In this document: piece by piece, positions 27,834 to 35,366 of the stretch
Layout of the letters: each line of letters starts with the position of its first letter
How positions within the stretch are numbered: the stretch's first letter is position 1
Assembly: GCA_018902545.1 (NCBI GenBank)
Contig: JAHIQM010000016.1
Location: forward strand, 372,001-436,000
From: Pseudomonadota bacterium
GTDB taxonomy: Bacteria; Desulfobacterota; Desulfovibrionia; Desulfovibrionales; Desulfomicrobiaceae
Direction of reading: 5' to 3'
Length of the DNA: 64,000 nucleotides
Position numbers and translations under genes: made by a program
The notes under the pieces: generated by a model
Told to the model about the DNA's origin: nothing
Database searches by the model: none
Seen by the model: only the letters and a program-made list of their open reading frames with translations

Positions 27834-28301
27834 TCAGGCCAACAGGGCGCGGATCTCTCGCCGTGCAGCCTCCAGAAACTTGGGATACTTCTCCCTGATT
27901 GGGGCAGACAATTCCATGGACCAGTCGCTGATGGTCAGAGGCTCCATGCCGATGACCAGCAACTGCGGTTTGTTGCCGAGCAGTTCCGCCATTTTGAGGG
28001 AATCAAGAAGATCGATGTCATGCAGGGACAGGCGCTGCTGGTAATTATCGCGCAGGTTCTCTTCCGTAAAACGGTACACCGTTCCCGGTTCCCGGCCGCC
28101 CTTGACCGTGTCCAGCACAAGGACAAGCTCGTAGCGCTGAAAAATATAGAAAATATCCTGCGTGAAAGTGGCACCATCCATAAAATCGACTTTTTCCAGA
28201 TCCCACTCTTCCTCCCGTCCCAGATCCTGCACCGCGTGCACACCAACCCCGTCGTCGGTCAGCAGCAGATTGCCCACTCCCAGAACCAAAAGTCGTTTCA
28301 T
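27834..28301 (-). CDS. hysD: [NiFeSe] hydrogenase maturation protease
   Basis: 155 residues of the HyaD/HupD endopeptidase family. GVGNLLLTDDGVGVHAV at the start holds the nickel-sensing Asp; MDGATF near residue 40 and the DTVKGG segment match the conserved core; a late His (SLHDIDLLD) is the usual third ligand. It cuts the C-terminal tail of the large subunit after the His of the last Cys-x-x-His motif, once the NiFe(CO)(CN)2 site is loaded. It lies 112 bases downstream of the large-subunit stop on the same strand, beyond a terminator hairpin. Confidence 0.92.
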   Translation of the reverse strand: MKRLLVLGVGNLLLTDDGVGVHAVQDLGREEEWDLEKVDFMDGATFTQDIFYIFQRYELVLVLDTVKGGREPGTVYRFTEENLRDNYQQRLSLHDIDLLDSLKMAELLGNKPQLLVIGMEPLTISDWSMELSAPIREKYPKFLEAARREIRALLA

Positions 28302-28362
28302 TCCGTGTTCTCCAGACCCTGCGCTTTCGCGACAGCAATCACTTTGAAAAAAATCCCGCGCC

Positions 28363-28393
28363 CTAAAAAAAAGGGCCGGTTTCCCGGCCCTTT
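28363..28393 (-). terminator. Intercistronic terminator between hydrogenase genes and protease gene
   Basis: On the minus strand, the stem AAAGGGCCGG/CCGGCCCTT (28393-28371) is followed by eight U. It sits between the hydrogenase large subunit and the protease, so the protease may be made from readthrough or from its own promoter, at a lower level. Confidence 0.85.
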
Positions 28394-28413
28394 CATGGTT
28401 CAGTCAATCCGCG

Positions 28414-29958
28414 TTAGTCAATGTTGACAACGTGTTCTTCACCGGTCTCAGCGTGCAGCACGTGCACGGCACAGCCCAGTCACGGGTCGTATGAGCGAAC
28501 TAGGCGCCCAATATTGACAGGATTCTTGATGTCAGGAACCGGCACACCGATGAGGGATTCCTCGATCGGACCGCGCTGGCCCATGTCATCTCTGGGGTTT
28601 GCATTCCAAAGGGTGGCAGACACGACCTGATAGTTGTCGATCTTTTTATCTTTGATCTTCAGGTAGTGCAACAGGGCCCCACGGGGAGCTTCGGTAAAGC
28701 CGGTGCCTTCGGCAGCATCCGGAATTTCGGACGCGACGTATGTTTCGGCGCCAGGCTGAACCTGCTTGAGCCATTTCTCAACGGCCACGGCGGTGACCCA
28801 GGTTTCTTCGGCACGGGCCACGTGGCGGCCCATGATGGAGAAGGCCTTGTCGCCCAGATCGCGGAAGTTCTTGGCTTCGATGCCGTAGAGATCCTTGAGC
28901 AATTTCTTGCCCACGGGGCTCAGCTCGGGGTTATCCACCCACATGCGCGCCAACGGGCCAACTTCGCAGGCTTTGTCTTTGTAACGGGGGGACTTGACGA
29001 AGCTGTAGGCTCCTGCCTTGTCCGGATTGGGGTTGGTTTCGCCAGCGGTGTAGTGCAGGCCACCGGGGGCCGACTGGTCGAAGAACGAGTGACCAACGTA
29101 TTCCTTGATCAGCTGCGGATCGAATGCTTCGTCCTTGCCGTCAATGTAGACACCGGGCTTGAGCAGGAAGGTCTTGCTGTCGTCGTCTTCGGGGAAAACA
29201 CCGAAGGCGATGACGTTCTTCCAGCCGATGCCGGTCTCGAACAGATCTGTGTATACGGAGCCCAGGGTGTAGACCAGGGGCAGATATTCCTCGACCACGA
29301 ACTTCTGGACTTCCTTGAACCGGGCTGCGTACTCGGCAACCTTGTCGGCAGTGGGAATCTCGGTTGCTCCGCCAACGACCATGCCCTGAACGTGAGGCAT
29401 GCGGCCACCGAACATGGCAACCATTTCGTGACAGATGCGGCGGATTTCAAGCGCCTTTAAGTACTGGTTCAGTCCGTAGGTGTTCGTTGCTTCGGCCTTG
29501 GCCGGATCCTTGATGCGATCCGTCAAAAGGTCCGCATTGGCGTACCGGGGCACGAAGGGAGAAACATCCGGACCTTTGACGTAATCCAGGGCGGCCAGAT
29601 GGTAGAAATGCAGGATATGAGACTGCAGATAGTTGGCGCCGAAGATCAGGTTACGGGTGATGCGACCGTTGGTGGTCACTTTAACGCCGAAGGCGTCGTC
29701 CTGGGCCATGACGGAAGCCGTACAGTGTGCCGTGGGGCAAACGCCGCAGATGCGCTGCACGATCTGGGAGGAATCCCTGGGATCGCGGCCGCGCAGGATC
29801 TGCTCGAACCCGCGGAACATGCCGCCGGAACACTTGGCGTCTACGACCACGCCATCTTTAACTTCAACTTCAATCTTGAGATGGCCTTCGACCCGAGTCA
29901 ACGGATCTATGGCAATCTTAACTTTCCCGTCAGCTGCGGGAGTAGCTGCTTGTGACAC
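28414..29958 (-). CDS. hysA: [NiFeSe] hydrogenase large subunit, selenocysteine encoded by UGA
   Basis: 514 residues when the in-frame UGA at 28482-28480 is read as selenocysteine. Motif L1 is RICGVCPTAH near residue 70. The C-terminal L2 motif reads DP-UGA-LGCAVH: Sec takes the place of the first Cys of DPCxxCxxH and bridges nickel and iron. After the final His come 15 residues, the tail removed by the protease. A frame that stops at the UGA would lose half the active site, while downstream residues match known [NiFeSe] enzymes, so recoding is near certain. The enzyme oxidises or makes H2 in the periplasm; Sec gives oxygen tolerance. It starts 15 bases after the small subunit. Confidence 0.96.
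28452..28468 (-). promoter_or_regulatory. Bacterial SECIS-like hairpin after the hydrogenase UGA
   Basis: On the minus strand the UGA is followed by 11 bases and then the perfect hairpin CGTGCA-CGTGC-TGCACG. A hairpin at this distance with a GU in its apical loop is what SelB recognises in bacterial selenoprotein mRNAs. It lies inside the coding sequence. Confidence 0.8.
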
Positions 29959-29973
29959 GTGCGTCCTCCTTGA

Positions 29974-30921
29974 TTATTCCGCTACATAGAAAGGAGACTT
30001 TCCATCCGGAAAGTCCGGTTCCACACAGCCGATGCACACGGCGTTCTCGACACACCAGTTAATGCCGTTGTTCCAGCGACGCTTGGCACAATCGGCATAG
30101 GTGGACGGACCCTTGCAACCGAGTTCGGCCTTACAGCCGGGCTTGGTGAAGGTTTCCGAGAATTCGGAGTTGTCGTATTGATCAAGATACGGACAGGTCT
30201 CGTGCAGGTTTTCGCCGAAGAACAGCATCGGACGCCCATCGTCATCCAGGTCGGGAAGCGGATGTTCCGTGGGATTGAGCACATGGCTCCATGCTGCCAC
30301 CAGCGTGCCGACCATCCAGTCCGGATGGGGCGGGCATCCGGGCACGTTGACCAGCAGCTTGTCGATCTTTTCATCAGCGAAGAAATCGCGGAGGCTTTTC
30401 GCTCCGGTGACGTTGCCAGCAGCTGCCGGAATGCCGCCGTAAGCGGAACAGGTCCCGATGCCGACAGTGGCAAGAGACTTGGGTGCCAGATCGCGAATCA
30501 GCTCCATCATGGATACTTCATGGTGTTGGCCCTTGGCGTCCAAGGTTTCACCGACGATGCAGTAGCGACCTTCCTTGGCGGTGGGGATGGAGCCTTCCAC
30601 CAGCAAGAAAAAGTTGCCTTTAAACTTTTCAGCAATTGCGTACATGTGTTCCAGCGCCATCTCACCCTCACTGGCCATGACCGTGGGATGATACTCAAGG
30701 CTGATTACATCCAGCAGAATCTCCTTGATTCTGGGATGAACAGCATTAAGCAGAGAAACGGAACATCCAGTACAACCCTGTCCCTGTACCCAGATGACCG
30801 GAGCTTTTTTGGCCCCTTCGGTCATTGCGTGCAGTATGCCCGGATGATAAATCTGGGAGATTCCCAATCCGGCGACACCTGCGGAGCACAGTTTTACGAA
30901 CTCACGTCTGCTAAGACTCAT
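29974..30921 (-). CDS. hysB: [NiFeSe] hydrogenase small subunit, Tat-exported
   Basis: 315 residues. The N-terminus SLSRREFVKLCSAGVAGLG is a twin-arginine signal (SRREFVK) that carries the folded dimer out of the cytoplasm. Cluster ligands: GCTGCSVSLLN (proximal), GTCSAYGGIPAA, NVPGCPPHPDW, then the distal and medial clusters in CPYLDQYDN, CKAELGCKG, CAKRRWNNGINWCVENAVCIGC. In [NiFeSe] enzymes the medial cluster is [4Fe-4S] rather than [3Fe-4S], in keeping with the extra Cys. ATG 30921 has GGAGGAGGG; the upstream extension is not needed. First gene of the unit; a minus-strand TTGACA at 31012-31007 may be part of its promoter. Confidence 0.95.
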   Translation of the reverse strand: MSLSRREFVKLCSAGVAGLGISQIYHPGILHAMTEGAKKAPVIWVQGQGCTGCSVSLLNAVHPRIKEILLDVISLEYHPTVMASEGEMALEHMYAIAEKFKGNFFLLVEGSIPTAKEGRYCIVGETLDAKGQHHEVSMMELIRDLAPKSLATVGIGTCSAYGGIPAAAGNVTGAKSLRDFFADEKIDKLLVNVPGCPPHPDWMVGTLVAAWSHVLNPTEHPLPDLDDDGRPMLFFGENLHETCPYLDQYDNSEFSETFTKPGCKAELGCKGPSTYADCAKRRWNNGINWCVENAVCIGCVEPDFPDGKSPFYVAE

Positions 30922-31371
30922 ACCCTCCTCCTTCAAAAAGGTAATAGCGTGCAGAGACTTCGGCCTTTTTTTCACGAGCATTCTGATATCCCTAAATTTA
31001 TTGATATGTCAACGCAGTTTGAATCGAAAATCATGATTCTAGGCATATGCTAACGACTACACATACTGATCATCACTCCGTGATATCATTCTAATTAACA
31101 AGCCTTCTCTGTAATACTAAATATTAAATCATAACACCATTTGACAGACCATCTCCTGCTTGTGTCGGCCATATGCAGAGCACTTTATGCTGAAAACGTA
31201 GCGGATTTTTTTGTCCCGCGCGATCCAGGGATGGAAACAGGCCGGTCCAGGGTTTTCAGTTGCGCCTGGGGAAATATGCGCAGGTCGCTCGGCAGGGAGG
31301 CGTTCATATTGTTCTTTCCTGCGACCCGTGGTAATTAAGCGGAATATCAAAGCGTTCCACGGGAGGCGGAT
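30922..31371. other. Intergenic region between hydrogenase operon and binding-protein gene
   Basis: About 450 bases, AT-rich between 31000 and 31140. It contains a possible -35 (TTGACA, minus strand, 31012-31007) for the hydrogenase genes. No gene or repeat recognised; several short open frames lack ribosome sites. Confidence 0.4.
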
Positions 31372-32358
31372 ATGCGGGAGCTGTTCTTGGCGTTGCTGGC
31401 CATTCTTGTGGCCGCGTCCGATGCGACTTCAAACTCCATGAATATAAGCATCGTTCACAGCTACCACAAGGAGTACGCATGGGAGAAAAGCCTGACCAGC
31501 GGACTTCTTGACACATTGCCCCAAACCGCCACCCTTGACCATTTTTATCTCGATACCAAGCGAATCGAAAAATCCCGCCACGCGGCCCAGGCGGAAAAAG
31601 CCTTGAAGCATCTTAACTCCACGTCGCCTGATCTGATCATTCTCTGTGATGACAACGCGGCCAAATATCTTGGTCCCGCCTTGAAAAACGGGCCCATTCC
31701 GGTCGTCTATGTGGGTCTTAACCGCAACCCCCGGGATTACGGCCTCTTTCCGGCTGACAACATGACCGGCATCCTCGAACGGCCCCTGCTCAAACGCTCC
31801 CTGCACTCCATGTGCAGGCTGGTGAATACCGAAGACACCAAGGTACTCATCCTCTTCGACTCCGATTCCACATCCGACGCCGTTCTGCACGAAGCGTTCA
31901 AAGGAGAAACGCAATTCAACCTGGGCAAGGTACGCGTGGAGATCAAGCAATTCGAATTGCTGGAAGAGTGGCAAAACGCCCTGCTTGAGAGCAAATCCGA
32001 TGGATTCGACACTGTGTATATCGGCCTCTACCACACCTTGCGTAACCGTTCGAACGAGCATGTGCCTGATGAAGACGTCATTGCCTGGGCCAACGCGCAC
32101 GCGCCCGTGCCTATTTTCGCATTTTGGGATTTCGCGGTGGGTAAAGGCAAAACCATCGGCGGGCATGTCTTGAGTGGCCGCGACCAAGGCTTGGCAGGCG
32201 GATTGATCGCCTCGGAGGTTCTGGCCGGCGCGCCGCCGGATCAAATTCCGCCCCGCACCGCCAAGGAAGGATCCTACCAGTTCAGCATTCACGAACTCAA
32301 CCGCTTCGGCATCAAGCTGCCGCCCACAATCAGGGAGCAGTCCACTCTTGTGCCGTAA
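31372..32358 (+). CDS. Periplasmic ABC-type substrate-binding-like protein
   Basis: 328 residues with a short N-terminal hydrophobic segment (about 1-17) that looks like a signal peptide. It opens NISIVHSYHKEYAWEKSLTSGL, has DLIILCDDNAAKYL and PVVYVGLNRNPRDY, and VPIFAFWDFAVGKGKTIGG later: the two-lobed fold of the uncharacterised BMP/TrpX-like periplasmic components, often found alone or fused to sensor kinases. GGGAGGCGG precedes the ATG. No permease or kinase gene is adjacent, so it may be an orphan receptor. Substrate unknown. Confidence 0.72.
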   Translation: MRELFLALLAILVAASDATSNSMNISIVHSYHKEYAWEKSLTSGLLDTLPQTATLDHFYLDTKRIEKSRHAAQAEKALKHLNSTSPDLIILCDDNAAKYLGPALKNGPIPVVYVGLNRNPRDYGLFPADNMTGILERPLLKRSLHSMCRLVNTEDTKVLILFDSDSTSDAVLHEAFKGETQFNLGKVRVEIKQFELLEEWQNALLESKSDGFDTVYIGLYHTLRNRSNEHVPDEDVIAWANAHAPVPIFAFWDFAVGKGKTIGGHVLSGRDQGLAGGLIASEVLAGAPPDQIPPRTAKEGSYQFSIHELNRFGIKLPPTIREQSTLVP

Positions 32359-32430
32359 GCGGCCCCGGCGGGCCGGGCTTCTTCGGACAGGCTCACGCCT
32401 TGACCGGGAGCGGGTCACTCATTACCAGCC

Positions 32431-33027
32431 ATGGTCATGAACACACACATCACCGACCATAAAAAACAGCAGATTCTCGACCATGAGTCGCAACTGGCCC
32501 ATAAACTGGCGTTACAGATCCTCGACAAGCCCAAGCCCCCTATCTGGATGATCTTTGTGCCCATATTCTTCGTATTTTTCGTGCAGAAGATGAATCAGTA
32601 CAAAAGCGGACTCGCGGAATTCGTCGAGAACTACCTCAAATCCAGGCGGCATGCCCTGGAAATCGCCCTGAAGGCTGAAGAAACGGCCAAACCGGCAGAC
32701 CTGGACGCGCTCATGGAAAAAGTGGGTAACATTCCGGATCAGGCCCGTCCGCTGTTCATGGAGTGGATGGCCGTGCTGGTCGACCACTACCGTCTGCTCC
32801 TGACCTCGAAAGGCAATACCCATGCGGCGCTGGTGCGCAGCGGCTACCAAAGCAAGACCAATTACCTGCTTTTCTGCAACTGTCTCAACAAGGCCGAAAA
32901 TGCCTACAGCAAAGCGCTCTTGCCCCAAATGGACGGCGACAACCAGGATCTGCGCCACGTCATCGAGAAAATTGACATTTGCGTGGCAAATCTGCGCCGC
33001 GAGGACGCTGACAAGATTTTCTCCTGA
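32431..33027 (+). CDS. Uncharacterised protein, first of a tandem paralogous pair
   Basis: 198 residues. Pattern: charged N-terminus with ILDHESQLAHKLALQILDKPKPP, one hydrophobic stretch (about 39-52, MIFVPIFFVFFVQK), then a helical domain with FVENYLKSRRHALE and, further on, MEWMAVLVDHYRLLL and SGYQSKTNYLLF. It aligns over its whole length with the gene at 33390. The family appears, as far as I recall, mainly in sulfate-reducing deltaproteobacteria and has no known role. Start is either the ATG at 32431 or the one at 32437; no strong ribosome site. It has its own terminator. Confidence 0.75.
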   Translation: MVMNTHITDHKKQQILDHESQLAHKLALQILDKPKPPIWMIFVPIFFVFFVQKMNQYKSGLAEFVENYLKSRRHALEIALKAEETAKPADLDALMEKVGNIPDQARPLFMEWMAVLVDHYRLLLTSKGNTHAALVRSGYQSKTNYLLFCNCLNKAENAYSKALLPQMDGDNQDLRHVIEKIDICVANLRREDADKIFS

Positions 33028-33389
33028 TCCGCGCAAGGGTTGACGCCCTTCCTCCTTCCTCTTTCTAAACATCTCCCGGCGATGCCGTCTTGACAGAAGG
33101 CATCGCCTTTTTGTCGCCCAAAACGGACCAGGAACGTGGGCACCCGTCTGCGCAGATGGAGTCCCTGATATTAATTCAAGCACACCCCCCGCCCCCGTTC
33201 GATCGTCCGCACCATCTTCGCAGTCCCAGCCGCAGAACCCGACACCCGGTCGGACGTGCTTGAGCATGCGTACGCGGCAAATGCCGATTTTAGTTGAATC
33301 AGAGTGAAAGTTATTCTAGTATCAGTTTACTATAGCAAACTATTTCCAACGTTTTTTGCAAGCGGCGGGCAAGCCTGACCGGGGAACGA
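33028..33389. other. Spacer between the paralogues
   Basis: Holds the terminator of the first paralogue and, at about 33290-33350, an AT-rich stretch that should be the promoter of the second. So the paralogues are transcribed separately. No gene seen. Confidence 0.5.
33078..33112 (+). terminator. Terminator after the first paralogue
   Basis: Arms GGCGATGCC (33078-33086) and GGCATCGCC (33099-33107), then TTTTT. Confidence 0.9.
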
Positions 33390-34001
33390 ATGGCAAACAT
33401 GGCCGGACTGAGCATGGAAGAAAAGAAGGGGCATATCTTCGAGCATGAGAAGAAAATGGCGCGTCAGCTCGCCTTGATGGTGATGGACAAACCCGAACCA
33501 CCCTTCTGGGCCAGCTTCATCCCCATGATCTTCGTTTTCTATGCCCAAAAGCTGAAGCAGTATTCGCAGGGTCTGGACGACTTCGTGGACAACTATCTCG
33601 TGTCCCGGCGCCACGCCATGGAAGCGGCACTCGCGGCCATGGTCGAGGATTCACGCGTCGATGCGCGGCAACTGCTCAAAAAAGCAGGAGACATGCCCCC
33701 GGCGGCCAAGCTGCTTTACCTTGAATGGGTCACTCTGCTGATTGATCATTATCAGGTGCTGCTTGACGCCGATGGCGACTGCCATGAGGATCTGGCGCGG
33801 GATGGCTACAAAAACAAACGCGGCTATATTTCCGCGTGGACCAGCCTCAACGATGCCGAACGTGCGTTCAACATGGCTTTGCTGCCGGATGTCGATGGCG
33901 ACTCCGAGGACATCTTGAATGTCATCCAAAAAATGAACGCGGGCATCGTCCATCTTCGATACCAGGACGCCGAAGCGGTATTCCCACATGAAACGAATTG
34001 A
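33390..34001 (+). CDS. Uncharacterised protein, second of a tandem paralogous pair
   Basis: 203 residues. It shares with its upstream paralogue the H/E-E-K-x-A-R-Q-L-A-L start, MDKPEPPFW, the single hydrophobic segment IPMIFVFYAQKLKQY, FVDNYLVSRRHAMEA, LEWVTLLIDHYQVLL and YKNKRGYIS. It is more acidic in the middle. GGGGAA precedes the ATG. One membrane-anchored or membrane-associated helix plus a cytoplasmic helical domain is my reading; no catalytic motif seen. Confidence 0.75.
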   Translation: MANMAGLSMEEKKGHIFEHEKKMARQLALMVMDKPEPPFWASFIPMIFVFYAQKLKQYSQGLDDFVDNYLVSRRHAMEAALAAMVEDSRVDARQLLKKAGDMPPAAKLLYLEWVTLLIDHYQVLLDADGDCHEDLARDGYKNKRGYISAWTSLNDAERAFNMALLPDVDGDSEDILNVIQKMNAGIVHLRYQDAEAVFPHETN

Positions 34002-34084
34002 GTTCCAAAAGACCGCTTGGCGTGCCCCAGAGAAGCCCCTTTGAGCAGAATGGACCCACGTCCGCCGAGAGTCCGGCCAAACCC

Positions 34085-34384
34085 CTAGAGCATCTCTTCC
34101 ATCTGCGTGAAGAAATCCGAGCGCTCAAAAGCAGGAGCATATTTTTTTTCAAGCTCATTCAAGCTGCCAAGAAACGCTTCCCATCCTTCGATCTCTGCGA
34201 CCTTGGCCTTGTCGCAAAAAATCTTGAAACGCGTGCCCCGCGGACACTTGGTCATGTTGATCTCGAAGCTGCGGCCGGAGGTATACACCGTCCAATGCGC
34301 GGACCAACTGGTCCTGTCCCCTTCCGTCTTCTTGTACTTTTCAAAAAAAGCCTCAAATATGCGGACAATACTTTTTTCGTCCAT
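34085..34384 (-). CDS. Small uncharacterised protein
   Basis: 99 residues, soluble, mixed charge, two Cys (TKCPRGTRF and IFCDKAK). ATG 34384 has AAGGAGG nine bases upstream, which decides against the longer frame. Begins MDEKSIVRIFEAFFEKYKK and ends FTQMEEML. No motif recognised. It lies convergent to the paralogue and divergent from the GntR-type regulator. Confidence 0.7.
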   Translation of the reverse strand: MDEKSIVRIFEAFFEKYKKTEGDRTSWSAHWTVYTSGRSFEINMTKCPRGTRFKIFCDKAKVAEIEGWEAFLGSLNELEKKYAPAFERSDFFTQMEEML

Positions 34385-34497
34385 ATTTTCCTCCTTCTGA
34401 TTCGCGCCAACCGCCCATATCCCTCGCCGGCATGAGCGTCGGTCGACAATCCGGGGATCACAGAGCTGAGACTTGCCCTTTGGCCTGACTCCGTTGT

Positions 34498-34512
34498 ATT
34501 GGTAGGACCAAT
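34498..34512. promoter_or_regulatory. FadR/PdhR/LldR-type operator ATTGGTAGGACCAAT
   Basis: A perfect 6-3-6 palindrome identical to the ATTGGT-N3-ACCAAT box of the PdhR/LldR branch of GntR regulators. It ends 14 bases before the GTG start of such a regulator, so autorepression is very likely. Confidence 0.85.
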
Positions 34513-34526
34513 TTACGGAGATCAAT

Positions 34527-35246
34527 GTGCCCACATCAATCCAGCAGAAAAGAATCTACGAAGAAATCAGCATGCGCCTGCAGACCCTAGTGCAAAGCGA
34601 CAATCTCAAGCCAGGCGACCGGTTGCCGCCAGAACGGCAGCTCGCGACCATGTTTGGAGTGTCGCGCAATTCGGTGCGTGAGGCAATCAAAAGCCTGGAA
34701 CAACAGGGACTGCTGATCAGCAGGCCCGGCGCAGGCACGTACCTCGCCGAGGATACCCAGGAGAATCTGACCACGGCTCTGGGAAACGCCTTTGCACAAG
34801 CGCGACACCGCCTGGAAGACATTTTCGAACTGCGACTGCTGCTGGAACCCCAGATCGCTCATCTCGCCGCACAGCGCATCACCCAGCACGAGATTGAAGA
34901 ATTGAGCGGCCTCATGGATATTTACGAGAAAAATCTGCACGATGGGCAGCCCGTCTTCTTCCTCGATCAGGCGTTCCATGATGCCATTGCCGCCGCCACA
35001 GGCAACAGGTCCATAACCCGGCTCATGGAACAGATGCACGACCTGTTGCGCGAAAGCAGAGACGAAGCGCTGCAATCGCCGACCCGCAGCATCAGATCAC
35101 TGGAAGACCACCAGAAAATACTGTCGGCCCTGAGTTCGCAAGACCCGGAACGCGCCCGCGAAGCCATGAAAGGACATCTGGAGCATACCCGGGAAATTGT
35201 TTTTACCTCAACAGACGCCACTGCAAAAAGTCGCGAAAGAACCTGA
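34527..35246 (+). CDS. GntR family regulator, FadR subfamily (PdhR/LldR-like)
   Basis: 239 residues. N-terminal winged helix with LPPERQLATMFGVSRNSVREAIKSL (residues about 30-55) and GAGTYLAED; C-terminal FCD domain with the RLLLEPQIAHLAA helix, a FLDQAFHDAIAAATGN metal/ligand His motif and EDHQKILSAL. This subfamily senses pyruvate, lactate or similar acids. The GTG start follows CGGAG. The next gene is a flavin 2-hydroxyacid dehydrogenase, the usual partner. The last eight or so codons and the stop come from an inserted MITE-like element. Confidence 0.9.
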   Translation: MPTSIQQKRIYEEISMRLQTLVQSDNLKPGDRLPPERQLATMFGVSRNSVREAIKSLEQQGLLISRPGAGTYLAEDTQENLTTALGNAFAQARHRLEDIFELRLLLEPQIAHLAAQRITQHEIEELSGLMDIYEKNLHDGQPVFFLDQAFHDAIAAATGNRSITRLMEQMHDLLRESRDEALQSPTRSIRSLEDHQKILSALSSQDPERAREAMKGHLEHTREIVFTSTDATAKSRERT

Positions 35247-35340
35247 GTGTCATTCCCGCGAAGGCGGGAATCCATTCTTTTCAGATAGTTAAAAAAGGCA
35301 TGGATCCCCTTCTTCAGGGGGAGGACGACTTTTTGCAGTG
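35219..35340 (+). mobile_element. MITE-like element, copy 2 (intact ends)
   Basis: 122 bases with 15-bp inverted ends CACTGCAAAAAGTCG (35219-35233) and CGACTTTTTGCAGTG (35326-35340), exact reverse complements. Inside is a second hairpin, TTCCCGCGAAGGCGGGAA. No coding capacity. It fuses to the end of the GntR-type regulator gene and separates it from the dehydrogenase. Confidence 0.88.
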
Positions 35341-35366
35341 ACGTCTCAACAACGGGAGAATAGAAA

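Noticed and set aside
28480-28482. Hydrogenase large subunit as a pseudogene with nonsense mutation
   Set aside because: The UGA is exactly at the Sec position of [NiFeSe] enzymes, followed by conserved residues and a SECIS-like hairpin.
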